Made by a program: the position numbers and the translations under genes. Positions 1 through 6,948 of a DNA stretch of 15,033 bases are shown here, one piece after another. Below the pieces are notes generated by a model. That model did not search any database. It saw only the letters and a list, made by a program, of their open reading frames with translations, and had not been told where the DNA came from. The DNA comes from Alphaproteobacteria bacterium (GTDB lineage Bacteria; Pseudomonadota; Alphaproteobacteria; Rhodobacterales; Rhodobacteraceae). How positions within the stretch are numbered: the first letter of the stretch is position 1; each line of letters starts with the position of its first letter. The stretch covers positions 1 through 15,033 of the forward strand of contig JAJRRX010000351.1 of the NCBI GenBank assembly GCA_024279075.1, in the 5' to 3' direction.

Positions 1-132
1 ATTCAGCACTCGGAAACCTCACACCCATGGAATTTGCAGAGAAGAAAACAATGGACAAACTGGCCGCATAACGCCATCAATTTAACCCCAAGGACTCTAC
101 ATCAGGCTGGAGGATACTTGGGGCGCAGGTCA
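1..132 (+). mobile_element. Right end of an IS3-family insertion sequence (partial)
   Basis: The stretch holds the last codons of an IS3-type transposase, its stop at 69-71, and about 60 bp of non-coding DNA ending in CGCAGGTCA at 132. Read inward on the minus strand, the end begins TGACCTGCGCCCCAAG, which resembles the G/C-rich terminal inverted repeats that start TGA or TG in IS3-family elements. Position 132 is therefore the likely right boundary and the bases after it (GAAT...) would be target DNA. The left end, the orfA/orfB frameshift region and the partner inverted repeat lie outside the window, so neither the matching repeat nor a target duplication can be confirmed. The transposase assignment is firmer than the exact boundary. 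Confidence 0.62.
3..71 (+). CDS. IS3-family transposase (OrfB), C-terminal end only
   Basis: The frame is open from the window edge and ends at TAA 69-71. The translation reads SALGNLTPMEFAEKK followed by TMDKLAA. The block S-x-L-G-x-x-T-P-x-E-F is the conserved C-terminal signature of IS3-family DDE integrases, usually preceded by an N-x-x-R-P-H motif that would lie just upstream of the window. Only 22 codons are visible, so it cannot be said whether the full gene is intact. The catalytic DDE residues are not in view. The recognition rests on one short motif, supported by the inverted-repeat-like end 60 bp downstream. Confidence 0.72.
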   Translation, partial: SALGNLTPMEFAEKKTMDKLAA

Positions 133-237
133 GAATCGCCAAAAGAGAAGCCAAAGGTAATCTTCCTGCCACAAGCACCGCATTTGCAGCGCGGCGCGAG
201 CCTAACATCTCCTAGCAAACCATGGGTAGACGCGCCG

Positions 238-259
238 CCCGCCGAGCCGTAGGCGAGGC
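238..259 (-). repeat. GC-rich intergenic repeat, copy 1
   Basis: On the minus strand these 22 bases match 12580-12601 on the plus strand at 19 of 22 positions; both begin GCCTCG and share CTACG and CTCGGCG. Both copies lie just downstream of a gene end: here past the stop of the glutamate-receptor-like gene, there past the stop of the OmpA-fusion gene. This suggests a dispersed extragenic element, but GC-rich low-complexity sequence could give such a match by chance. Confidence 0.4.
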
Positions 260-262
260 GCG

Positions 263-286
263 GTTCCGGTGCGATAGCACCGGAAT
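263..286. terminator. Strong intergenic hairpin, possible transcription end of the pyc operon
   Basis: TTCCGGTGC (264-272) and GCACCGGAA (277-285) form a perfect 9-bp stem around a GATA loop, extended by a G-T pair at 263/286. It lies about 55 bp past the stop of the minus-strand receptor gene, a sensible place to end that operon. No T-run follows on the minus strand, so it is not a classical intrinsic terminator; it may instead protect a 3' end or be a repeat element. The rest of 133-338 shows no convincing gene, tRNA or promoter. Confidence 0.4.
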
Positions 287-338
287 AATGGGCGGAGACA
301 TCAGAGGCACTATCGCAAATCCTACGCGGAATTCAGGC

Positions 339-1379
339 TTACCGCACCCCAAACCACTTTCGGTAAATCTCATCGTAAGTGCCATTCTCCCGCAGCCGCA
401 GCAGGCTTTGGTTTAATGGCTCTGCCAAATCCGAGCCGGAAGGCAACACAATCCCGTAATTCTCGCGCAGAAACACCGGCCCCGCAAGCGCCGCATCCCC
501 GTCCGAAGTGTTTACATAGTAAGCCAGAATCGGCGCATCAAACACCACCGCTGCCAACGCGCCGCTTTCAAAAGCCTCTAGTAGGCCTGCAAGGTCATCA
601 TAGCCCCTATGGTTCACGCCACGCCCATCGAGATAGGTGCTCGCCGTTGAGCCCCGCGTTGTCCCCACCTTTTTGCCATAAAGATCATTCACCGAATTCA
701 CCGAGCTTTGGATCTCCGCCACCGTCAAGGTCGCCGTGATTTTGGCCACCACCAATGACACCACAAATAAGGACGACACCACCAGCAGCACCCCAAACAA
801 CCGCCCGAATACCGAGCGCGGCACCCGCTCCTCAAACCCGCCATTGACCACAAGGTTCAGCGCCCACCAAAAAGCCGGAAAAGCCGCCTCTTTGGCTGGC
901 TGGTCAAAATACCCTTCACGCCCGCGCTCAAACCGCCACATCAGCATACCACCTGCAAACAGCACGCCAAAGGAAAGCGCAATCGCCAGCAGAATATCCT
1001 TTGAAAACAGCGCCGACCAGATAGAGGCCCTTGAGGCATCCCCATGCACCATTATTTGCAATCCGGATTCAAAGATCGGTTGTGAAAAGTCAAAAGCCGC
1101 CTCGCGCGCGGCTGTAATCGAGATATTCGCAATCGCTGCATCTGCCTCACCCTGTGCAACCAGATCAAGCATGTCGCCAAACTGTTCTGCGCGCTGAAAG
1201 CTGGTTTCCCGCCCCATATCCGCTGCCAAAGCCTGCCAAAGCTCGACGCTAAAGCCGGTTTCCGCACCCTCTTCCAGCATCGAAAACGGCGGGCGGGTTA
1301 CCGTCGCCACCGTCAGCTCTTGCGCCGAAACAAAGGTTGTAAACAAAGCAAGAAAGCTCGTTAAAAACAGAATTCGCAT
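339..1379 (-). CDS. Prokaryotic ionotropic glutamate receptor-like protein (substrate-binding domain with inserted pore)
   Basis: 346 aa. Signal peptide about 1-19 (cut near VSA-Q). Residues 21-120 form the first half of an amino-acid-binding periplasmic domain, with the typical I-T-x-x-R...F-S-Q-P block (R92, likely ligand-carboxylate contact). A membrane helix at about 128-150, a re-entrant pore-like stretch at 166-184 and a second membrane helix at 192-216 follow; residues 229-346 complete the binding domain (D281 in VVFDAP). This split-domain layout is that of GluR0-type channels. By anchoring on P187, the K+ filter TVGYGD aligns with N179-GGFEE, so the usual filter is lost. The following PRS-x-x-GR and the end of the second helix resemble eukaryotic AMPA-type receptors. 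The ATG is preceded by AGGGG, which overlaps the stop of the PDZ gene 12 bp upstream, indicating cotranscription. Channel activity, ion and ligand are inferred, not shown. It could also be a sensor without conductance. Confidence 0.8.
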   Translation of the reverse strand: MRILFLTSFLALFTTFVSAQELTVATVTRPPFSMLEEGAETGFSVELWQALAADMGRETSFQRAEQFGDMLDLVAQGEADAAIANISITAAREAAFDFSQPIFESGLQIMVHGDASRASIWSALFSKDILLAIALSFGVLFAGGMLMWRFERGREGYFDQPAKEAAFPAFWWALNLVVNGGFEERVPRSVFGRLFGVLLVVSSLFVVSLVVAKITATLTVAEIQSSVNSVNDLYGKKVGTTRGSTASTYLDGRGVNHRGYDDLAGLLEAFESGALAAVVFDAPILAYYVNTSDGDAALAGPVFLRENYGIVLPSGSDLAEPLNQSLLRLRENGTYDEIYRKWFGVR

Positions 1380-1391
1380 TTCAAATTGCCC

Positions 1392-2147
1392 CTAAGGATT
1401 CTCGTGGCGTTCGCGCACATAGTTACGGATAACACGCTCCATGACAGCGCTAACTTCGGCATCATTCAAGTTATCCCCGTCAAGCGACCCAACCGAAACA
1501 CAGGTGGTGCCGTAATAGGGCATCGTGAGCAGCAGCCGCCGACTGCCGCGCACAAAATAAACCGTATCACTCTGATATTGCTCCATAAGCGGCTGCAAAG
1601 CCACATGTGCATCTTCACAGCGAAAGCCTCGGCTGTCTGTAAACACAGCCGCCATAACCGCGCGCTCCAGCGCTTCATTTGGCGTCGCAAATTCAGAGTC
1701 GCGGCAGTCTTCACCCTGCAACTGGTGTAAAATCGCCAGCGGCACGGGGTCAACGCCGCCAATAGTTAAAAGAGCGTCAGACCTTTGCCCTGCCCTTTCA
1801 ATTGAAAAAATCACGGATTCCCCAATATTTAAGCGCTCAAAAGTTGAGCTTTCTGTAACAGGCCGTCCGTCAATATCGGAGACAATATCCCCCTCTAGCA
1901 GCCCTGCCTCGGCAGCAGGAGAACCCGCGAAAACCCGCGTTAGCAAAAGGCCATCATCTTTGGGTATTGAGCTAATACCTATCCAGGTTTGACGCGATTC
2001 CAAAGCATTTATCAGGGCCAGATTATCCAGCCAATTCGGCGAGCCCAGATCGTTTATACTCACATGAATAGGGCATGGGTCTCCAGCTTGTGCCGTGTTG
2101 CCAAAACCCCCAAGCATCAAAACTATTACTGCAGAATACTTTAGCAT
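1392..2147 (-). CDS. Secreted PDZ-domain protein of unknown function
   Basis: 251 aa with a signal peptide (1-21, AQA-G), so probably periplasmic. Residues 55-133 read as a PDZ domain: WIGIS, then LLLTRVFAGSPAAEAGL-LEGDIVSDIDGRPV, the usual carboxylate-loop region, AG-x-x-GD turn and the pairing strand. No trypsin-like, S41 or site-2 protease catalytic region is present; the C-terminal 110 residues have no family I recognise. Cysteines 25, 148, 177 and 216 could form two disulfides. The start has a good ribosome site (GAAGGGAA). It begins 17 bp after the pyc stop and ends 12 bp before the receptor-like gene, so all three are probably one transcript. A role as a periplasmic partner of the receptor-like protein is inference from position only. 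Confidence 0.8.
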   Translation of the reverse strand: MLKYSAVIVLMLGGFGNTAQAGDPCPIHVSINDLGSPNWLDNLALINALESRQTWIGISSIPKDDGLLLTRVFAGSPAAEAGLLEGDIVSDIDGRPVTESSTFERLNIGESVIFSIERAGQRSDALLTIGGVDPVPLAILHQLQGEDCRDSEFATPNEALERAVMAAVFTDSRGFRCEDAHVALQPLMEQYQSDTVYFVRGSRRLLLTMPYYGTTCVSVGSLDGDNLNDAEVSAVMERVIRNYVRERHENP

Positions 2148-2164
2148 TTGGTTCCCTTCAAAGC

Positions 2165-5100
2165 CTAGTCAAACTCGACCAACAAGTCCTTGGCATCCAC
2201 CTGCGCACCCGCCGTCACATGCACAGCCTTCACCGTGCCATCTGCATCGGCATGAATACCCGTTTCCATTTTCATCGCCTCGATGGTCATCAACAGGTCA
2301 CCCTCTTTCACCTCTTGCCCCGCACTCACGCAAACCGTCGCAATCAGCCCCGGCATCGGCGCGCCAATATGCTTGGCATTCCCCGCCTCGGCCTTTGGCC
2401 GCTTGGCGGTCGTGGCCGCCACTTTCCGGTTCGGCACCCGAATATTGCGCGGCTGGCCGTTAAGCTCGAAAAACACCTTGGCGTCCCCATCCTCATTGGT
2501 TTCGCCCACCGCTTGCAGGCGGATTTCCAGCGTTTTACCCGGGTCAATTTCCGCCGAAATCTCCTCCCCCGGCTCCATGCCATAAAAGAACGTCTTGGTC
2601 GGCAAAGTCCGCACCGGCCCATAGGTCCGGTGCCGCCCCATATAATCAAGGAACACTTTGGGATACATCAGATAGCCGCAGAGGTCCTCATCATCGACCT
2701 TGAATCCCTCAAGCTCCTTGGAAACCTCGGCCCGCACCGCCTCGAGGTCCGCCACTGGCAGGTGCAAGCCCGGCCGCTCGGTATTGGGCTTCTCGCCCTT
2801 CAGCACCTTGGCCACAAAATCCTCGGGGAACCCATTTGGCGGCTGCCCAAGGTTGCCCCGCATCATGTCTATCACAGAGTCAGGGAAGGCCACATCCACC
2901 TCTGGGTCCTCCACCTCGGCGCGGCTAAGCCCTTGAGAAACCATCATCAAAGCCATGTCACCCACAACCTTGCTCGATGGCGTCACCTTCACAATGTCCC
3001 CGAACATCTGGTTCACATCCGCATAGGCCTGCGCCACCTCATGCCAGCGTTCTTCCAGCCCGAGGCTCCGCGCCTGTGCCTTCAGGTTGGTAAACTGCCC
3101 CCCCGGCATTTCATGCAAATACACCTCCGAAGCCGGCGCCCGCGTGCCACTCTCAAACGCCGTATATTGCGTCCGCACCGCCTCCCAATAGTCAGACGTC
3201 TGCCGGATCACGCCAATATCCAGCCCCGTGTCGCGGTCCGTGTTGCGCAGGGCCTCGACAATCGAGCCAAGGCAAGGCTGCGAAGTGCCACCCGAAAACG
3301 CATCCATCGCCACATCCACGGCATCCACACCCGCCTCGGACGCCGCCAATATCGTCGCCGCCGCAATGCCGCTGGTGTCATGCGTATGAAAATGGATCGG
3401 CAGCCCAACCTCCTCCTTCAACGCCTTCACCAAAGCCGTGGCCGCCGCAGGTTTCAGCAGCCCCGCCATGTCCTTCAGCCCCAGAATATGCGCGCCCGCA
3501 TCCCGCAGCTCCTTGCCCATCGCCACGTAATATTTCAGGTCATATTTCGCCCGTTCAGGGTTCAAAATATCCCCTGTATAGCAGATCGCACCCTCACACA
3601 CCTTGCCGCTTTCCACCACCGCATCCATCGCCACGCGCATGTTTTCCACCCAATTCAGGCTGTCAAACACGCGAAACACATCGACGCCGGTATCCGCCGC
3701 CTGCGCCACAAACTTCTGCACCACGTTATCAGGGTAGTTCGTATAACCCACGCCATTGGACGCCCGCAAAAGCATCTGGGTCATCACATTGGGCACCCGC
3801 GCCCGCAGGTCGCGCAGCCGCTGCCACGGGCATTCCTGCAAAAAGCGATACGCCACGTCAAACGTCGCCCCGCCCCATGCCTCAATGCTGAAAAGCCCCG
3901 ACAAGTTATGCGCATAGCTCTCGGCTACGTTCAGCATATCCACCGAGCGCATCCGCGTCGCCAGCAAGCTCTGATGCCCATCCCGCATCGTCGTATCCGT
4001 AATCAAAAGCTGCTCCTGCGCCAGCATCCAATCCGCCACCGCCTGCGCGCCCTTTTCTTCCAGCATATTTCGCGTTCCGTAGGGTGCGTTCTCTGAACGC
4101 ACCGCTGGCACAACCGGCATTTTCGCATGCGCAGGCGGCATTGCCCGCCCCTCGGTTTCCGGATGCCCGTTTACGGTAATATCCGCAATATACGTCAAAA
4201 TCTTCGTCGCGCGGTCACGGCGTTTTTTAAAGTTAAACAGCTCGGGCGTGTTATCAATAAAGGTCGTCGTGTAGGTGTTATCCAAAAATGTCGGATGCTT
4301 CAGCAGGTTCTCGACAAAGGCAATATTCGTGCTTACGCCGCGTATCCGAAACTCCCGCAAAGCCCTGTCCATCCGCGCAATCGCAGCCTCGGGGGTCGGG
4401 GCCCACGCTGTCACCTTTTCCAACAAGCTGTCATAATACCGCGTGATCACCGCGCCGCTATACGCCGTGCCACCATCAAGCCGAATGCCCATGCCCGTCG
4501 CCCCGCGATAGGCGGTAATCCGGCCATAATCCGGAATAAAATTGTTCTGCGGGTCTTCAGTCGTTATCCGGCATTGCAGCGCATGGCCGTTCAGTGTGAT
4601 TTCGTCTTGCGAGGCCTTCCCTGTCGCCTCCTCAATCGTGCGCCCCTCAGCAATCAAAATCTGCGCCCGCACAATGTCGATGCCCGTCACTTCCTCGGTC
4701 ACCGTATGTTCCACTTGCACGCGGGGGTTGACCTCGATAAAGAAGAACTCTTCGGTGTCGATGTCCATCAAAAACTCAACCGTGCCTGCGCATTCATAGC
4801 CCACATGGGCGCAAATCTTGCGGCCCAAGGCGCAGAGCGTTTCCCGCTGTTCCTGCGACAAATACGGTGCTGGCGCCCGCTCAACAACCTTCTGGTTGCG
4901 CCGCTGCACCGAGCAATCCCGCTCCCACAGGTGGTAAATCTGCCCGTGTGAATCCCCCAGTATCTGCACTTCTACATGCCGCGCCCTCTGCACCAGCCGC
5001 TCCAGATAGCCCTCGCCATTGCCAAACGCCGCCTCGGCTTCGCGCTTGCCTTCCAGCACCATATCTTCCAGCTCGTCCGGCCCCATAATCCGCCGCATCC

Positions 5101-5611
5101 CGCGCCCGCCGCCGCCCCAACTGGCTTTCAGCATAAACGGATAGCCCACCTCGTCGGCCATCCGGCGCACCTCACCCATATCATCCGGCAGCACATCCGT
5201 CGCAGGCACCACTGGCACCCCCGCCTCGATCGCCACCTTGCGGGCCGAAGCCTTATCGCCCAGCATACGCATCGTCGCCGCTTTAGGCCCGATAAACGTA
5301 ATGCCCGCATCCACGCAGGCATCTACAAAATCAGGGTTCTCCGAGAGCAGCCCATAGCCGGGGTGAATGGCATCCGCCCCGCAAGCCTTGGCCACGCGGA
5401 TGATCTCCTCAATGCTCAAATAAGCCGCCACCGGCCCCATGCCCTCACCGATCCGGTAAGCTTCATCAGACTTAAACCGGTGCAGGCTCAGCTTGTCTTC
5501 CTCCGCATACACAGCCACCGTGCGCTTGCCCATTTCATTGGCAGCCCGCATGATGCGAATGGCAATTTCGCCGCGATTGGCGATCAGGATTTTCGAGAAG
5601 TTTTTCATCAC
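2165..5611 (-). CDS. pyc: Pyruvate carboxylase
   Basis: 1148 aa, the normal length of the single-chain enzyme that makes oxaloacetate from pyruvate, bicarbonate and ATP in the cytoplasm. Biotin carboxylase domain about 5-460 (glycine-rich loop SWGGGGRGMRR near 164-174, EVNPRVQVEHT at 293-303). Carboxyltransferase domain about 530-830: metal and active-site elements TTMRDGHQSLLATR (D544), GLKDMAG with the lysine expected to be carboxylated (K713), and FHTHD with H742 and H744. Biotin carrier domain at the C-terminus with EAMKME, biotin on K1114. All key residues are present. The linker at about 480-530 is poorly conserved and contains a palindrome-encoded stretch (see 4083-4103). Two ATG codons start the gene in tandem; either may be used. 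The gene leads a run with the PDZ and receptor-like genes. Confidence 0.97.
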   Translation of the reverse strand: MMKNFSKILIANRGEIAIRIMRAANEMGKRTVAVYAEEDKLSLHRFKSDEAYRIGEGMGPVAAYLSIEEIIRVAKACGADAIHPGYGLLSENPDFVDACVDAGITFIGPKAATMRMLGDKASARKVAIEAGVPVVPATDVLPDDMGEVRRMADEVGYPFMLKASWGGGGRGMRRIMGPDELEDMVLEGKREAEAAFGNGEGYLERLVQRARHVEVQILGDSHGQIYHLWERDCSVQRRNQKVVERAPAPYLSQEQRETLCALGRKICAHVGYECAGTVEFLMDIDTEEFFFIEVNPRVQVEHTVTEEVTGIDIVRAQILIAEGRTIEEATGKASQDEITLNGHALQCRITTEDPQNNFIPDYGRITAYRGATGMGIRLDGGTAYSGAVITRYYDSLLEKVTAWAPTPEAAIARMDRALREFRIRGVSTNIAFVENLLKHPTFLDNTYTTTFIDNTPELFNFKKRRDRATKILTYIADITVNGHPETEGRAMPPAHAKMPVVPAVRSENAPYGTRNMLEEKGAQAVADWMLAQEQLLITDTTMRDGHQSLLATRMRSVDMLNVAESYAHNLSGLFSIEAWGGATFDVAYRFLQECPWQRLRDLRARVPNVMTQMLLRASNGVGYTNYPDNVVQKFVAQAADTGVDVFRVFDSLNWVENMRVAMDAVVESGKVCEGAICYTGDILNPERAKYDLKYYVAMGKELRDAGAHILGLKDMAGLLKPAAATALVKALKEEVGLPIHFHTHDTSGIAAATILAASEAGVDAVDVAMDAFSGGTSQPCLGSIVEALRNTDRDTGLDIGVIRQTSDYWEAVRTQYTAFESGTRAPASEVYLHEMPGGQFTNLKAQARSLGLEERWHEVAQAYADVNQMFGDIVKVTPSSKVVGDMALMMVSQGLSRAEVEDPEVDVAFPDSVIDMMRGNLGQPPNGFPEDFVAKVLKGEKPNTERPGLHLPVADLEAVRAEVSKELEGFKVDDEDLCGYLMYPKVFLDYMGRHRTYGPVRTLPTKTFFYGMEPGEEISAEIDPGKTLEIRLQAVGETNEDGDAKVFFELNGQPRNIRVPNRKVAATTAKRPKAEAGNAKHIGAPMPGLIATVCVSAGQEVKEGDLLMTIEAMKMETGIHADADGTVKAVHVTAGAQVDAKDLLVEFD
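4083..4103. repeat. Palindromic element inside the pyc coding sequence
   Basis: GGTGCGTTC (4083-4091), loop TCT, GAACGCACC (4095-4103) form a perfect 9-bp stem. It lies in frame within pyc and encodes part of AVRSENAPYGTR (residues 503-514), in the linker between the biotin carboxylase and carboxyltransferase domains, where an insertion should be tolerated. The stem with flanking CCGTAG resembles small palindromic repeats I recall from intergenic DNA of related bacteria, but that memory cannot be tested here. Confidence 0.55.
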
Positions 5612-5667
5612 AGAACCTTTGTGTGTTGGGTGACGGGTCAGCCCCTCTTACCCAAGCAAGGTGGATT

Positions 5668-5678
5668 TTGCAATGCAA
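5668..5678. promoter_or_regulatory. Inverted repeat upstream of pyc, possible operator
   Basis: TTGCA-A-TGCAA is an inverted repeat with a 1-bp centre, 57 bp upstream of the pyc start. It overlaps a longer pairing (GCAATG...CATTGC on the minus strand). The position suits a regulator of pyc transcription, but no regulator is identified and no clear -35/-10 pair was found. Confidence 0.3.
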
Positions 5679-5701
5679 CATTGCGCCACATTAGCCGCTA
5701 T

Positions 5702-5721
5702 AAACGGCAAAAGCCGCGTTT
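5702..5721 (-). terminator. Weak terminator-like hairpin after the 158-aa gene
   Basis: On the minus strand AAAC-GC-GGC, loop TTTT, GCC-GTTT form a 7-bp stem with a 2-nt bulge, starting at the stop codon of the upstream gene and followed by TATAG. The stem is short and the U-tract poor, so termination would be partial. It would separate the Sel1/158-aa pair from the pyc operon. Confidence 0.3.
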
Positions 5722-6196
5722 ACCGATCCACAAAATCCGCACTGCGCCGCACAAAGCGGTCAATCAGCTGCGCCGCATAATAGCCCTTGCGCGCTTCTGG
5801 CCCCGCCTCCCCCCCGTAAGCCTCCAAATACCGCCGCTGGAAATCCAGCGCAATCACCGCCGCCCACGCAATGGAAGGCCTTAACTCCATGCTGTCTATC
5901 TGTTTTCGCACAATAATCTCGGGGGAATCCCCCCTATCCAGCAATACCAGAATATCCATATTCGGCGGCACAGCCTCGCCAGCCGCCGCGCTATAAATAT
6001 AGCTATCCAGCCCGCCCAAATGCCCGCCAGACTCCTCCGCCGCATGGCCATCCCGCTCCCGCGTGGCCAACCGAAAGCCGTCATAAGCACCACTAGCCCT
6101 CACATTTTCACCGATCAGCAGCACGTTAAAAGAGTGCGCCGAGGCCCCACCCCCAAACACCAACATAGCAACTGTAATTATGGCTCCAAAACGCAT
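5720..6196 (-). CDS. Short secreted protein, resembles a fragment of a periplasmic substrate-binding protein
   Basis: 158 aa from the ATG at 6196, chosen because AAGGAG lies 7 nt upstream and a signal peptide (1-20, ASA-H) follows at once; a longer frame upstream to 6313 adds a non-secretory N-terminus and is unlikely. After the signal, FNVLLIGE opens like a type-1 periplasmic-binding domain, and G-FRLATRERDGH...GGHLGGLDSY recalls branched-chain-type binding proteins of Rhodobacterales. LEAYGGEAGPEARKGYYAAQLIDRFVR at 125-150 resembles part of the C-terminal lobe of that fold. At 158 aa it is less than half the normal 350-400, so it may be a compact derivative or internally deleted copy. Function unknown; the family link comes from memory and is tentative. 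The Sel1 gene lies 61 bp upstream on the same strand. Confidence 0.65.
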   Translation of the reverse strand: MRFGAIITVAMLVFGGGASAHSFNVLLIGENVRASGAYDGFRLATRERDGHAAEESGGHLGGLDSYIYSAAAGEAVPPNMDILVLLDRGDSPEIIVRKQIDSMELRPSIAWAAVIALDFQRRYLEAYGGEAGPEARKGYYAAQLIDRFVRRSADFVDR

Positions 6197-6257
6197 AGCA
6201 CACTCCTTTTCAAACAAAAGCATAGCGCTTTTTCCCGTTCTGGTCAAAAATTCGGCT

Positions 6258-6854
6258 TTAAGGGCAGCGCTCCAACCCAATCGGCAAACATTTCGCCGCC
6301 ATTGCCCGCCCACGCGCTACAGCAGCCTTATTAATACGGGATTCAAAATCAGCCATGTTGTCCACCGCCTCTACATGGCCCGATTCAGCGGCAATAGCCA
6401 ACCACATGTAAGCAAGCCCATGATCTTGGGTCACCCCGTCCCCATAATAATACACTTGCATAAGAGACATCTGCGCCTGCGGGTGCCCTTGGCGCGCCGC
6501 TGCCTGAAACCACCTAACAGCAATACCAAAATCCTGCGCCACCCCTTTGCCCTCGGCAAACATGTTTGCCAAGTTAAACTGCCCCGTAGGAAAGTCGCCC
6601 TCAGCCGATAGCGTAAACCAGCGCACAGCCTCAACGTCATCCTCAGCCACCACATCGCCGTTATCATACATAACACCGATGTTGGACTGCGCCCTCGCAT
6701 CCCCTGCATCCGCCAAGGGCTTCCAGATATCCCACGCCGCCTGCATATCCCCCGCCCGCGCCGCCGCAAGGCCCGCCTCGTTTTCTGGGGCATATTGCGC
6801 GGTCGCACTTAGGCCGCTCACGCTCAAAACGGCGATAAATAGAAACTTTAGCAT
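6258..6854 (-). CDS. Secreted Sel1-like repeat (SLR) protein
   Basis: 198 aa with signal peptide 1-19 (ATA-Q). After a helical lead (27-50, AGLAAARAGDMQAAWDIW) it carries about three Sel1/TPR-like repeats: near 52-87 (DARAQSNIGVMYDNG...AVRWF), 88-123 (PTGQFNLANMFAEGKG...AVRWFQAAA) and 124-159 (PQAQMSLMQVYYYGDG...AYMWLAIAA). Sel1 repeats build superhelical scaffolds for protein contacts; partners are unknown. Two C-terminal cysteines (189, 197) may pair in the periplasm. The start has GAGGG 7 nt upstream. It is transcribed divergently from uvrD, sharing a 119-bp intergenic region, and probably cotranscribed with the downstream 158-aa gene. Confidence 0.88.
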   Translation of the reverse strand: MLKFLFIAVLSVSGLSATAQYAPENEAGLAAARAGDMQAAWDIWKPLADAGDARAQSNIGVMYDNGDVVAEDDVEAVRWFTLSAEGDFPTGQFNLANMFAEGKGVAQDFGIAVRWFQAAARQGHPQAQMSLMQVYYYGDGVTQDHGLAYMWLAIAAESGHVEAVDNMADFESRINKAAVARGRAMAAKCLPIGLERCP

Positions 6855-6948
6855 GTCTACGCCCTCATTAAAATACGCCCCTCATATTGGAGTGTTCGCC
6901 ACTTAAGTCAATCAGAACATTTCCAGAACAACCCCCCTTTTCTATTCC

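Noticed and set aside
36..71. tmRNA-tag-like peptide AEKKTMDKLAA ending in LAA and a stop
   Set aside because: The same frame continues upstream as SALGNLTPMEF, the IS3 transposase signature, and no tmRNA acceptor or pseudoknot structure is recognisable; alphaproteobacterial tags usually begin ANDN.
2075..4096. 673-codon open frame on the plus strand
   Set aside because: It is antisense to pyc, rich in His, Arg and Pro as expected for a GC-rich shadow frame, has no domain, and the opposite strand holds a full set of catalytic motifs.
4976..5884. 302-codon plus-strand frame across the pyc start
   Set aside because: Antisense shadow of the biotin carboxylase domain with no motif; composition typical of a complementary frame.
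6197..6313. 39-residue N-terminal extension of the 158-aa protein
   Set aside because: The internal ATG at 6196 has a strong AAGGAG site and begins a proper signal peptide; the extension would bury that signal.
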